A stretch of DNA of 50,787 nt, from NCBI GenBank assembly GCA_036557405.1, contig DATBHO010000048.1, forward strand, positions 1-50,787, written 5' to 3'. How positions within the stretch are numbered: the stretch's first letter is position 1; each line of letters opens with the position of its first letter. Origin of the DNA: TA-21 sp036557405 (GTDB lineage: Archaea > Thermoproteota > Nitrososphaeria > Nitrososphaerales > Nitrososphaeraceae). The notes under the pieces were generated by a model. The model was not told where the DNA came from. It worked only from the letters and a program-made list of their open reading frames with translations, and ran no database searches. Both the position numbers and the translations under genes were made by a program. This document shows positions 36,431-45,918 of the stretch, piece after piece.

Positions 36431-37573
36431 TTGTATCATCAACAATATGCTAAATTTGCTACACTATGTGTGTTGCCAATTTTATTGCTCATTTTAACGA
36501 CGCATATCCATGCAGAATTACAAAATCATGATAATGAGAATATTCCTCCATCAATCGATAGTCAGGTTGATTTAGTCAATATGAATATGACTAGAACAGT
36601 GGCTAATAATTCTAATTCATCTCAAACTTTATTGGCGCTATCAAATTCAGACCCTAGCGCGGAAACAAATGCATCGTTAAAGAAAAGCGATGTTTTCTCA
36701 ATTTATGATTTTGAATCTATCCCTCAAAATATAGGCATAAATGGATCGAAGATAGACGGTTCAGAATTGGGTGAATCCAATAGGACTTACAGGTCCGATA
36801 ATAATACACATAATAATGATTTTCAAAGAAACACAATACTTCCATCAATCCTTGGAATAGAATCAAACCACAATTCCTCTAGCGACTTCTCAAACTCTAA
36901 AACTCTACTCGCTGACGCAGGAAAGGACCAGACAGTCAATGAAGGTGCTTCAGTGACACTAAATGGCAGTAACAGTATGAGTAAAGATAGTGTCATCTTA
37001 TCTTATACGTGGAAACAAATTCCCAATCCAACTATAACTATCGGTAGCGCAAACACTGCGATATGGTCATTTGTTGCTCCTATGGTTTCTACCGACACCA
37101 CTTTCACATTTGAACTCACTGTTACAGATAACAAAGGAATGACTTCAACAGATGACGTTAATATTATTGTTAGAGATAGTAATATGGTACGGAATGAAAA
37201 AAACTTGAGCAGTCAATTAGTCGAGGGAACCAACCAAAATATCAATCATACAACGACTGAAATTGAACCAAGGAATTTGGTGATCCAAACTTTGGTAGAT
37301 AAAAATCCTATCTCCAAAGGAGAAAAACAGATCATAAAGATAGATTTGTTTGATGCCAAATCTGACGATAAGGTGAACCATGCGAAAATAAGAGGGCAGA
37401 TAATAGATTCGTCGAAAAAAATCATAAAAAAATTTTCAATAAATAATAACAGTGTCGATGTTTTACTAACTATACCAAAGAATGTAAAACTGGGAAATTC
37501 AGTGGTGAGCGTGAACGCCAGTGCACCTGGATATATTCACTCTAATATGGACACAAATTTCAAGATCAAATAA
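36431..37573 (+). CDS. Secreted PKD-domain protein
   Basis: The 380-residue product has a signal peptide (FATLCVLPILLLILTTHIHA), then a long Asn/Ser-rich region. A PKD domain covers about 158-247: ADAGKDQTVNEGASVTLNGS, LSYTWKQIP, FVAPMVSTDTTFTFELTVTD. A second Ig-like domain follows to the end (NLVIQTLVDKNPISKGEKQI). Both are beta-sandwiches used for adhesion or as spacers outside the cell. Many N-glycosylation sequons are present. TTG start at 36431. No enzyme domain; probably a surface protein. Confidence 0.8.
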   Translation: MYHQQYAKFATLCVLPILLLILTTHIHAELQNHDNENIPPSIDSQVDLVNMNMTRTVANNSNSSQTLLALSNSDPSAETNASLKKSDVFSIYDFESIPQNIGINGSKIDGSELGESNRTYRSDNNTHNNDFQRNTILPSILGIESNHNSSSDFSNSKTLLADAGKDQTVNEGASVTLNGSNSMSKDSVILSYTWKQIPNPTITIGSANTAIWSFVAPMVSTDTTFTFELTVTDNKGMTSTDDVNIIVRDSNMVRNEKNLSSQLVEGTNQNINHTTTEIEPRNLVIQTLVDKNPISKGEKQIIKIDLFDAKSDDKVNHAKIRGQIIDSSKKIIKKFSINNNSVDVLLTIPKNVKLGNSVVSVNASAPGYIHSNMDTNFKIK

Positions 37574-37758
37574 AAATAATTTCAATTATTGGAGTTATCT
37601 CACAGGTCTTGAAGGCCTAGGTAATATGTTATGACTAGAATTATCAATACTTGCTCACATGTTCAAAAAAGTGAACTCTATACTCTCAATAGTAACATCC
37701 GCGATGATTGACCATTCTAGCTACCACTTTTGAATATATCTTAGTATCGCTAATGCCT

Positions 37759-38079
37759 TTATACTTTGTTAAAGCTACGAATCTTGCTAATTACCTCAGC
37801 ACTCAATTTTAGCGTATATGCTGAAGAATCAGTATCAGCGTAATGAGATAATTCTTCTAAAAACTTGGTCTTATCTTTTCCCCTCTCATAGAGACCTCCA
37901 GATTCTTTAATACAAAGAGGAAACTTTTGCATTTTCAAACCTTTTGAGTTTAGATAATTTATAAAAGTACGATAACCCTCTACATTATACCAATCAAGTG
38001 CTCTTTCATCACAAAAGGCTATCCAGACATCAATCGTATTTTGATAGAAAGCCTTATCTCTTAATTTTTCAAGCAACAT
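37759..38079 (-). CDS. Hypothetical protein next to the JAMM protease
   Basis: This 106-residue, Lys/Tyr-rich soluble protein (TIDVWIAFCDERALDWYNVE, then YRTFINYLNSKGLK) starts 41 bases downstream of the JAMM gene on the same strand, so the two are probably co-transcribed. The pattern is helical. No family is recognised. Its partner gene suggests a role linked to ubiquitin-like or other peptide removal, which is speculation. Confidence 0.6.
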   Translation of the reverse strand: MLLEKLRDKAFYQNTIDVWIAFCDERALDWYNVEGYRTFINYLNSKGLKMQKFPLCIKESGGLYERGKDKTKFLEELSHYADTDSSAYTLKLSAEVISKIRSFNKV

Positions 38080-38120
38080 GGATGTAATATTTTTTTAATA
38101 TATGATATGTCTTAATAAAT

Positions 38121-38546
38121 CTATTCAGTTTCAAGATCCATGTTATTTCCATTACGATCAAAGGCCGCTATGTTTTGAACCTCGTAAGGATGGCAAATTA
38201 TCAATGACACTAAACCAAAAAAATGATTTAAATCCTCTAAAGATGGCTTGTTCGATCCACCAGGATGTGAATGAATGGTTCCAATATATGATAAATCAAA
38301 AGGAAGTTCATACATAGGAAAACCTGAATAATAAGGACCATGTGTGGAAAAGGGCGGAATAACTAAACCCGTTACTTTGATCAGATTTTTGTCCTTTTTA
38401 CCTTGCAAAATCAATATCCCCTCATTTGGATGCCATGACTTAGCGTAAGTTATAACACTATCTGTAATCTGTTTTGTCAAAACTATTCTCCTTCTCACTT
38501 CAATTTCTTCCTTTTTCCTTCTAAAAAACACTACAATAATCACCAA
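38121..38546 (-). CDS. JAMM/MPN-type metalloprotease
   Basis: The 141-residue protein carries the complete JAMM motif: Glu 42 in NEGILILQG, and HSHPGGSNKPSLEDL with His 92, His 94, Ser 102 and Asp 105. These bind one zinc and activate water. JAMM proteases cleave isopeptide bonds of ubiquitin-like proteins or C-terminal peptides; archaeal ones process SAMP-type modifiers. The first about 20 residues are hydrophobic then basic (VIIVVFFRRKKEEIEVRRR), so membrane anchoring or a later start (GTG in frame) is possible. TTG 38546 is the most upstream start. Confidence 0.88.
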   Translation of the reverse strand: MVIIVVFFRRKKEEIEVRRRIVLTKQITDSVITYAKSWHPNEGILILQGKKDKNLIKVTGLVIPPFSTHGPYYSGFPMYELPFDLSYIGTIHSHPGGSNKPSLEDLNHFFGLVSLIICHPYEVQNIAAFDRNGNNMDLETE

Positions 38547-39081
38547 ATTCCCTGTATTAAAATTAACTATTATGAATTAAATTTACCTTGTGCAGTACTA
38601 TTTATGGTTAATTTGTTTGAAGGTCTATAGATAACGGATCTTTCATCAAAGAACACCAGAAATAACATTTTGACTATTGAAGATAAATAAATCGATCCAC
38701 ACACATTTTTACACGTTTGTTGTAAGAGTAGAGTATTACTTCTAATCTTAGTTGTCAGCTAATTTTTACATCAACCCTGAAAGAAATTTGATTCTTAATA
38801 AAGTAACACAAAAATATTCGTGCAGGAGATAATCATGCTTCAGCTAGGGTTTGTTAGTTTCTGAACTCAAAAGGATCTTTAATCCGATCCTTATGTGATA
38901 TCATACTAGAATATGACTATATTAGGTTAGCAGAACTATAAAAGATAAAGTAGAAAGTGGAAATTTGAGCAGAGTTTATTGCTTTGTATTCATAATTTTA
39001 GCAATCTATAATAATAAGTACTTGTATGGTTGGATGAAATATATAATGCGTGAATGTTCTCAAGTTAATTATTTATACTCT
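38547..39081. other. Intergenic; upstream frame of the cupredoxin-like gene left out
   Basis: No gene is seen up to about 38964. From a TTG at 38965 the cupredoxin gene frame is open, but the residues up to 39081 look like a second hydrophobic run without need, so I start that gene at the ATG at 39082. The longer start is possible. Confidence 0.35.
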
Positions 39082-40386
39082 ATGACAAATCCAATATGGA
39101 ATGTGATAATGGTCATAGTTGGATTGACCTTATTGTTTTCGACGTTTTTGATCTCAAATGATAATATTGCTCATTCACAACCGTCATCAAAAAAGCCAAC
39201 TATTCACGGCGTTTTGATTCAAAATCCAGGAGTAGATGACAAGGTGTCAACGGAAAATAATAACTTCACTATTACAGGCAGATCCGTAGACAATCAATCT
39301 TCAGGATGTCAGATATTAGTCATCATCAATGATGTAAAACCGTATCAGAAAGCATCGGCAATTGGAATACATGGAAGCGATGACTTTTCACAATGGAAAT
39401 ATGACCTATCTCCGGATTATACCAAACTTAAAATTGGAAAGAATAAGATAACTGCCAAGATAGATTGTAAAAATCCCCCGGATCTGTTGAGGTATGACAC
39501 CATAAACATTATGGGAACAAAACCTTTCAATTTGAAAGAAGTTGAAACAAATCCCAATACAGGTGATATTTCAGTACTTCAAAACAATGATTCTTTAAAA
39601 GCAGGGAATCTCTTAATGAAGAGACCTATTAAATCACAAGACCTAGAAAACACAACAATAAATGACAACAAGCTAGCCCAATCAGATTTCAATACGTCGA
39701 CATCAAGAGTAGACAGGTTCACCACAGACGCACAGAATATTTATTCGGATAAAAAAATGATAATTCCATCAAGTGTCAAGTATCTTATTATATTAATTCC
39801 AAATGAGGGACATGAATCTATTAATCAACCAAAGAATCAGTTACCGCTAATCAATCAGCCTTACGTCCCTCAAAATGTCATAATAGACAAGAATACGAGT
39901 ATTATATGGGTAAATGCGGATGTAGGACATAGACACAAAATTACTCTTAATGATAGTAATTCAGAAAAGATTTTCGAAAGTAAATTTATTAAATATAACA
40001 CAACTTCAAATTCGATTAAATTTAATGAAACAGGTACCTACCAATATTGGGAATCCAATGTAAGTAAAGAGGCGCCAGATTTCATTATGAAGGGTTCAAT
40101 AAATGTAATCCATCGGGAACAACACAATACGACACATGGATCTCAAGATATGGAAGACATAGTAGGCACCTTAATGGTTCCCGCAAAGTTTTTAGATAAA
40201 TATCGTTCTGAATTTGAGAACAATGGATTTACTATTGATAGCACCTACACTTACAAGGATCTACGAGGAGGGCAGAGAGGGACAGGGCCAGAACAAACAC
40301 TTGTGGTATGGAAAGCTCACAATGTTCCACTGAAAATAGTAATTAGCGACCTTCAAGAGCTAACCTCTAGCCTTCCATATAGTTAG
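39082..40386 (+). CDS. Secreted two-domain protein with cupredoxin-like C-terminus
   Basis: From ATG 39082 the product has a signal peptide (IWNVIMVIVGLTLLFSTFLI, cleavage near AHS). A first beta-sandwich domain follows (HGVLIQNPGVDDKVSTENNN to KIGKNKITAKIDC), with two Cys. After a Ser/Asn-rich linker comes a cupredoxin-like domain: VPQNVIIDKNTSIIWVNADV, GHRHKITLND, then TGTYQYWESNV and IMKGSINVI. The usual type 1 copper Cys is missing; His residues and Met remain, so copper may be bound weakly or not at all. Another domain of about 80 residues ends the chain. Cupredoxins are abundant in ammonia-oxidising archaea for electron transfer. Confidence 0.72.
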   Translation: MTNPIWNVIMVIVGLTLLFSTFLISNDNIAHSQPSSKKPTIHGVLIQNPGVDDKVSTENNNFTITGRSVDNQSSGCQILVIINDVKPYQKASAIGIHGSDDFSQWKYDLSPDYTKLKIGKNKITAKIDCKNPPDLLRYDTINIMGTKPFNLKEVETNPNTGDISVLQNNDSLKAGNLLMKRPIKSQDLENTTINDNKLAQSDFNTSTSRVDRFTTDAQNIYSDKKMIIPSSVKYLIILIPNEGHESINQPKNQLPLINQPYVPQNVIIDKNTSIIWVNADVGHRHKITLNDSNSEKIFESKFIKYNTTSNSIKFNETGTYQYWESNVSKEAPDFIMKGSINVIHREQHNTTHGSQDMEDIVGTLMVPAKFLDKYRSEFENNGFTIDSTYTYKDLRGGQRGTGPEQTLVVWKAHNVPLKIVISDLQELTSSLPYS

Positions 40387-40475
40387 CATGATTGATGTTA
40401 TGATGGAAATGATCATTCAAAACACGAAAAGCTTTACTAAGATTATTTAATGGGTCAACCAACAATCTAGATCAG

Positions 40476-41441
40476 TTGATAATTATAAAAAATCTGGTCA
40501 AAAAGTATGGCGATTTCTATGCATTACATGGTTTGAGTTTTGAAGTTAACGAAAATGAGATATTTGGACTTTTAGGTCCCAACGGTGCAGGAAAGACAAC
40601 CCTTATCCATATACTGGCTACATTGCTAAAGCCAACAGAAGGATATGCTATTGTAAACGGTTTTAATGTTTTGCATGACGCTACAAAGGTGAGAGAAAGT
40701 ATAGGAGTCGTTTTCCAAGCACCAAGTAGTGATGATATGCTTACTGGATATGAAAATCTTAAGGTTCATGCGTTACTATACGGAATACCTGGTAAGAAAA
40801 GAGAAAAAAGAATTTCAGAAGTTTTAAAGTTAGTGGGACTGGAACAGAGAAAAAATGACCAAGTCAAGAAATATTCTGGTGGGATGAGAAGAAGGCTTGA
40901 AATAGCGCGAGGACTCTTACACCAGCCAAGGGTTTTTTTCTTGGATGAACCCACGTTGGGTTTAGATCCACAAAGTAGAGACATTATGTGGACATATATC
41001 AAAAAAATAGTAGAAGAAGAAAAAGTAACGATAATTCTAACCACGCATTACATGGAGGAGGCCGATACGCTATGTGATAGGATTGGTTTTATCAGCAATG
41101 GAAGAATTATTGCATTGGATTCACCCTTAAATCTAAAACAGGGAATTGGTGGCGACATAGTAAAAATTACCTTTACGAATGGAATTCATTTTAACAAAGA
41201 TTTTGCACATTTCAATTTTGTGCATAGAGTGGAGAGCAATGGAAATTCTGTAATTATTTATATGGATGAGGTTAACTCAAACCTTCATCGATTGGTAAAA
41301 GATTTGAATGATGTAAAATCGATAGAATATAAGAAACCTACGCTGAATGATGTGTTTTTGAAATTATCAGGGGATTCTTTATCCGGAGATAATCCTGAGG
41401 GGGGATTTATGCAAAGGTATGCTCAGTATAAGAAATCATAA
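40476..41441 (+). CDS. ABC transporter ATP-binding protein (DrrA/CcmA-like)
   Basis: The 321-residue protein has a standard ABC domain: Walker A GPNGAGKTT, Q-loop VFQAPSSDD, signature YSGGMRRRLEIARGLL, Walker B VFFLDEPTLGLD and switch His in LTTHYMEEAD. The C-terminal extension of about 90 residues matches the daunorubicin-resistance group. It powers the permease encoded next; overlap of 23 bases indicates one operon. TTG start at 40476. Substrate unknown, perhaps a lipid or drug-like molecule. Confidence 0.95.
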   Translation: MIIIKNLVKKYGDFYALHGLSFEVNENEIFGLLGPNGAGKTTLIHILATLLKPTEGYAIVNGFNVLHDATKVRESIGVVFQAPSSDDMLTGYENLKVHALLYGIPGKKREKRISEVLKLVGLEQRKNDQVKKYSGGMRRRLEIARGLLHQPRVFFLDEPTLGLDPQSRDIMWTYIKKIVEEEKVTIILTTHYMEEADTLCDRIGFISNGRIIALDSPLNLKQGIGGDIVKITFTNGIHFNKDFAHFNFVHRVESNGNSVIIYMDEVNSNLHRLVKDLNDVKSIEYKKPTLNDVFLKLSGDSLSGDNPEGGFMQRYAQYKKS

Positions 41442-42198
41442 TTTTAATGTAATATTGGGACAACTTTATGCATTATGGCTTAGAGAATTTAAGGTCTTTC
41501 TACGTGAGAGAAGCAGGCTTATTGCCTCCACTTTTACACCGTTGCTATGGTTGTTTGTCATAGGATCTGGTCTTGGGTCAACAAACCTGCAAATAGGAAC
41601 AGATTATCAAAAGTTTATTTTCCCCGGTATCATTTGTATGTCCGTTATTTTCACTTCTGTCTTTTTCGGTTCGTATATAATCTGGGATAGAAAATTTGAT
41701 TTTCTGAAAAGTGTTATGGTCGCTCCATCGAGTAGAACTACTGTATTTGTTGGTAAAACTCTTGGCGGTATGACGACTTCGCTTTTTCAGGTTGGTATAA
41801 TTCTAATAATTGGAATGGTTTTAGGGATTAATTATAATGCGTTATCATTATTGCAAATAATATCAATTGTATTGATTCTCTCATTCTGCCTGACTTCGCT
41901 GGGTCTGACATTCGGGAGCTATATTGAGAGTTTGGAAGGTTTTCAATTAATTGTTAGTTTTGTTGTCTTTCCACTTTTTTTCCTAAGCGGAGCATTATTT
42001 CCTATTGATAATCTGCCGCCATGGCTAAAATTCATTACTCTTGTAGACCCAGCTACGTATTCAGTGGATGCATTAAGGAATAGCATATTACATTTGGGAA
42101 CGTACACTTTTGAACTAGATCTTGAAATATTGTTATTATTTACTCTAATTATAACACTAATTGGGATCTACTCTTTTAAGAGAATGAAGGCAGTTTAG
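41419..42198 (+). CDS. ABC-2 type permease
   Basis: The 259-residue membrane protein has six predicted helices. It starts with an amphipathic segment (ALWLREFKVFLRERSRLIAS) and ends with FFLSGALFPIDNLPPWLKF, LVDPATYSVDALRNSI, the typical ABC-2 signature region, followed by a last helix. It forms the channel for the adjacent ATPase, exporting an unknown substrate. The start overlaps the end of the ATPase gene. Confidence 0.93.
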   Translation: MLSIRNHNFNVILGQLYALWLREFKVFLRERSRLIASTFTPLLWLFVIGSGLGSTNLQIGTDYQKFIFPGIICMSVIFTSVFFGSYIIWDRKFDFLKSVMVAPSSRTTVFVGKTLGGMTTSLFQVGIILIIGMVLGINYNALSLLQIISIVLILSFCLTSLGLTFGSYIESLEGFQLIVSFVVFPLFFLSGALFPIDNLPPWLKFITLVDPATYSVDALRNSILHLGTYTFELDLEILLLFTLIITLIGIYSFKRMKAV

Positions 42199-42307
42199 GA
42201 TATTATCAGATGTTTCATAATTAATTTTATCATTTTTGCAAGAATGAGCAAATAATAATCGATTAATAAAAAGTTTTATTATCGTGTGGTAACTAAATTT
42301 ATTCTTG

Positions 42308-42514
42308 TCAAATCTCTTGTTCCAGATCCTCAAATGCCCTTGCTTTTGAAATTTCATGCAATTTCATAGTTGCCTTTCTTTCGAATTCCTTTTTGCTCAA
42401 GACGCCTTTATAGTCTAACATCTCAACTAAAACTTCCAGCTTAATGCTAAGTTCGTCTTCCAAAGATAATTCTTTTCCTGTAATTTTTCTCTGCGTTGAT
42501 TCATTCTTGACCAT
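42308..42514 (-). CDS. Small helical protein, unknown function
   Basis: A 68-residue charged protein, MVKNESTQRKITGKELSLED and onward, with a long amphipathic helix (LSIKLEVLVEMLDYKGVLSK plus KEFERKATMKLHEISK). The pattern EMLDYKGVLSKKEFER resembles coiled-coil or adapter-type segments in thaumarchaeal proteins. It is likely a real gene: composition is normal and it sits in an otherwise empty stretch. Function unknown. Confidence 0.6.
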   Translation of the reverse strand: MVKNESTQRKITGKELSLEDELSIKLEVLVEMLDYKGVLSKKEFERKATMKLHEISKARAFEDLEQEI

Positions 42515-42642
42515 GATTAATTTATTATTTTACTAATATGATATTAGTGTAACTTGATTCAAATGTTATTTTCAACCTTTAATTTGAATCTAGATAATGA
42601 AATCATATTTATTAATCCATTCACGAGCATATTCAAACTTGA

Positions 42643-42966
42643 TTATCTATACTCTACATAATACTTGTATCTTTTTTCTACATCTTTGTTTTCACCCGAT
42701 AAAACTATAGCGATCCTATCCCTTACTCCTTTTCTAATAAAATCCAAAATATCATATGAATTTGGATTGTTTTGATATATTATTAAAAGCGACGATTCGA
42801 GCAAGCTCATAAACTCCACAACTTTCCTTCTGTATTCTTCACGAGTTGGAGTCTTATTGCTTGTAACTTTAAACCACGTTGTTGCACTTGGTGCGCCAAA
42901 TGAACGGGCCAATTCATCCAGTACCTTTTCCATTTCAAAAAAATCCAGCGCAAATCCACCCTCCAT
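42643..42966 (-). CDS. Hypothetical helical protein, 107 residues
   Basis: The protein begins MEGGFALDFFEMEKVLDELA and is mostly helical, with two conserved-looking parts: SATTWFKVTSNKTPTREEYR and YDILDFIRKGVRDRIAIVLS. Composition is that of a soluble cytoplasmic protein. It is divergent from the large membrane protein gene at 43077. I do not recognise the family. Confidence 0.6.
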   Translation of the reverse strand: MEGGFALDFFEMEKVLDELARSFGAPSATTWFKVTSNKTPTREEYRRKVVEFMSLLESSLLIIYQNNPNSYDILDFIRKGVRDRIAIVLSGENKDVEKRYKYYVEYR

Positions 42967-43076
42967 TTAACTACAAAAATTAAAGTGTATAAGATTATGG
43001 TAGTCTAAACGTAAAAATATTGAAATATTCAGGCATGATAAGAATAAATTTGTGAAATGAAAGTTTAATTTATATT

Positions 43077-44192
43077 TTGAACTTAATAAATGAGGAATCC
43101 CACTGTAACTTACTCTGGATTTATTTTCTTGTATCCCTAGGAGTGGCACTACAAGTTGGAGCTGCTAATTGGGATATCATATGGCATGGCATCGTTAATG
43201 TTGAATCTTTCTTTACTCCACCACATTCTGTATTATATTTTGGAGTAGGCTTATCATTAGTTTCTACGGTTGCAGGAATAATTCGGTCATTAAGACACGA
43301 AACCCACATAATAGGACCATTTTCCAATTATCGTAAAATTCCAACTCCACTTAAGTTAGTCGTCTTTGGATGTTTGATAGAGGTATTCTCTGGCCTGTTT
43401 GATAATTGGTGGCACGCAAATTTTGGATTTGACGGTCTCTTGAGTCCTCCACATCTGATGTTAATAAGTGGGATGACGCTTTCGATAATTGGAGCACTAA
43501 TTGGAACCCATTTGGATCAAACCCATAAGAGATTTAAGATCATTTCAGAAATGATTTGTTATGGAATTCTTTGGATGATTTTGATTAACTTTGTTTTTAT
43601 GTTCACACTCCCTTTCTCTAAGGGTCAATATTTTGATTTTAATCCTTCCCCAACCGTTGCGTTGGTGTTGGGATTAATGCTTCCTGCAGCGTTTACAGGC
43701 GTAATTTTTTACTCTGTACAAAACCTATCCTTTCCTTTTCGAATGACAGTTGTAGCAGCTACCTTAATAACTCTGCAATCTTTGGCCACAATCATTTCAA
43801 ATATTTACTTTGCAGGCCTACTTCCTCTTTACCTCTTAAACATACTGATACCTTTGTCTTTAGATATTATATCTATTTATACCAAAAATAATAACAAATT
43901 ATTTCGAAAATATTCAAATGAGGAATACAAACGCATTATTTTTTCAATAGTCTTGTCACTTTCCTTCATCACCTTCTACTTTCCATGGTCAGTTAATATG
44001 TTCAAGGCCTTCTTTGAAATAGATCTAGTTACATTTCAAAGTGTAATTATATTCGAACATCTTGCATGGAAATTTATTATACCTATTTTAGTTCCTGTAT
44101 CGGTCGTTTCAGCATACACGGGAATACTAGTTTGGAAAAAATTGTGTGTATATCCAAAATTAACAAACTTGTTCAAAGTTGTTGTTGGATGA
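43077..44192 (+). CDS. Polytopic membrane protein with duplicated WH...PPH motif
   Basis: The 371-residue protein has about nine to ten membrane helices. A motif occurs twice near the N-terminus: NWDIIWHGI followed ten residues later by TPPHSVLYFGV, and FDNWWHANFGFDGLL followed directly by SPPHLMLISGM. Asp, Trp and paired His at equal places suggest an intramembrane metal or haem site, or a proton path. Later helices (about 170-360) have few charged residues. No family function is known to me. TTG start at 43077. Its neighbours give no hint. Confidence 0.75.
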   Translation: MNLINEESHCNLLWIYFLVSLGVALQVGAANWDIIWHGIVNVESFFTPPHSVLYFGVGLSLVSTVAGIIRSLRHETHIIGPFSNYRKIPTPLKLVVFGCLIEVFSGLFDNWWHANFGFDGLLSPPHLMLISGMTLSIIGALIGTHLDQTHKRFKIISEMICYGILWMILINFVFMFTLPFSKGQYFDFNPSPTVALVLGLMLPAAFTGVIFYSVQNLSFPFRMTVVAATLITLQSLATIISNIYFAGLLPLYLLNILIPLSLDIISIYTKNNNKLFRKYSNEEYKRIIFSIVLSLSFITFYFPWSVNMFKAFFEIDLVTFQSVIIFEHLAWKFIIPILVPVSVVSAYTGILVWKKLCVYPKLTNLFKVVVG

Positions 44193-44515
44193 GAAAGCTT
44201 AATTCGGTATATGCCCTTGATCTATCTTGAGCTATGAGTTATTAGCATTAGTACTTTCCAAACGATTATTTTTTGATTTTTAACAAATTGCGACTCTGAT
44301 TGAAAATATTAAAAGGGTTATTGTAGGTCAAATTCATAAGAAATTTAGCTGAATGAAGCCAGTAATTATTAATGAATTGCATCATAAAAAGAACATTTAG
44401 TGTCTGAAATAATAATATAACACAGGGTTGTCAAAAATTCATAGTTATTATTGAGGAATTAATTTCAAAATAGTTAACCTTAATAATCTAGTTCAATCAA
44501 TTAATATATTGAAAC
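44193..44515. other. Intergenic, nothing recognised
   Basis: About 320 AT-rich bases. No ORF or RNA recognised. It presumably holds the promoter of the zinc-ribbon membrane protein. Confidence 0.35.
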
Positions 44516-44824
44516 ATGGAAAATAAAGAATTCCTTACGCAGCAGCTCTTATGGATTGTAATTTCAATAGGTATAAGCATAACAATATCAATGTTTGTCC
44601 CGTTTCCTCTATCCTGGGTTGTTATTATCGGAGTGTTTCTTGCATTGAGTTTCTATATGCGCTATAGAATGATGAAGAAGATGGGCTCTGGAGTGGGCAT
44701 GTTTGGTTCCTTATCATCACCATTTTCTGGAAATTCAGTTAACTATTATTGTATGAGCTGTGGAACAAAACACAGAGAGGCCTCATGTCCACGATGTGGT
44801 TCAAAGATGAAAAGGGTCGGGTAA
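44516..44824 (+). CDS. Two-helix membrane protein with C-terminal zinc ribbon
   Basis: The 102-residue protein has two membrane helices (about 10-27 and 30-47; LLWIVISIGISITISMFVPF). A Gly/Ser/Met-rich linker leads to a zinc ribbon: CMSCGTKHREASCPRCGSKM, with two C-x2-C pairs. The architecture, a membrane anchor plus a cytoplasmic zinc ribbon, is common in Thaumarchaeota. It may sense redox or metal state or bind a partner; function unknown. Confidence 0.75.
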   Translation: MENKEFLTQQLLWIVISIGISITISMFVPFPLSWVVIIGVFLALSFYMRYRMMKKMGSGVGMFGSLSSPFSGNSVNYYCMSCGTKHREASCPRCGSKMKRVG

Positions 44825-44891
44825 GTACAAAGCTTTAAATTAAATATTTTTTCAACATAAAGAGCAAAATTAGCTAACAGATGTTTTCATC

Positions 44892-45842
44892 CTAAACAAA
44901 GTCACTTATCTGCTGTTGTTTTAATGAAATTGTATAATCCAGTGTAAGTTCAGAAATTTGATCTATTAGCTCATCGATACCAAATACTAAATTCCTTTTT
45001 GAAATCTCATCTTTCAGATTGTTTACTACTTTATCGGTGTATCCTTTATTTGCGCTCAAATTATTTTTATGCAGAAAAGGTTCTTGAAAGCCATATATTC
45101 TCTCGTATTCTTTGATAGTCCACAAAATTCCGAATATTTCAAGAATCTCTCTAATTCTATTCCATATGTCATATCTAAGTCTTAAGATTGATCCAGATAT
45201 ATGTCTTAAATGTAATTGCTGGCAATTATTAACGAATGATTCTATATGTTCCTCAGTATCAGTAATAAAAGGAATGATGGGTTCCATATTAATACAACAT
45301 TTAATTCCAGAATCTACAAATTTTTTTATACTATCAAAAATTCTTGCTATTGGGGGTGTCCCTGGTTCTATTATGCGTTTTATTTTTTCATCGATAGTTG
45401 TTACCGACCAAACTATAAAACATTTATTCTTATAATTTCGAAACAGATCCAAGTCTCGTTCAATCAGCGATGATTTGGTGAAAACATAAAATGGGACTTG
45501 GTATTGTTGCAATACCTCAATACACCTTTTTGTAATGCCAAATTTCGCTTCTGCATACTGATAAGAATCAGTAGCAGATGATATCATAACGGGTAATATT
45601 TGGGCATTTTTCAATTTGTTTAATTCTGATTCTAATATTTCTGGCGCGTTAATTTTCCCATATGCCTTATTATAAAAATCTGGTGCCCATTTGTATGTAG
45701 CATAACAGTATCCACACCTATGATGACATCCCTGATAAGGATTTATTGTTAATCCTATGTGTCGCCCTACTTTGAAGTAACGAAGTATTGATTTAGAATA
45801 TTTTCTTTCAATTATGGGAGCCTTATTGGAATACCACAACAA
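44892..45842 (-). CDS. Radical SAM protein, SplB-like
   Basis: The 316-residue enzyme has C-x3-C-x2-C at Cys 39, 43 and 46 (NPYQGCHHRCGYCYA), binding the 4Fe-4S cluster used to cleave AdoMet. The rest matches the spore photoproduct lyase-like (SplB-type) radical SAM family: VMISSATDSYQYAEAKFGIT, FYVFTKSSLIERDLDLFR, RIIEPGTPPIARIFDSIKKF. True SPL repairs spore photoproducts and is bacterial; the archaeal members have no proven substrate. No partner gene is visible. Confidence 0.88.
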   Translation of the reverse strand: MLWYSNKAPIIERKYSKSILRYFKVGRHIGLTINPYQGCHHRCGYCYATYKWAPDFYNKAYGKINAPEILESELNKLKNAQILPVMISSATDSYQYAEAKFGITKRCIEVLQQYQVPFYVFTKSSLIERDLDLFRNYKNKCFIVWSVTTIDEKIKRIIEPGTPPIARIFDSIKKFVDSGIKCCINMEPIIPFITDTEEHIESFVNNCQQLHLRHISGSILRLRYDIWNRIREILEIFGILWTIKEYERIYGFQEPFLHKNNLSANKGYTDKVVNNLKDEISKRNLVFGIDELIDQISELTLDYTISLKQQQISDFV

Positions 45843-45918
45843 GACTATGAAAGTAACATTGTTAATTAGAATTGAGATACCAGTAGGTGTGGGAGAGGGG
45901 GAATCGTATCAACTTATA

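Noticed and set aside
38102..38317. 71-residue plus ORF over the JAMM gene
   Set aside because: Antisense of the conserved HSHPGG region; no independent support.
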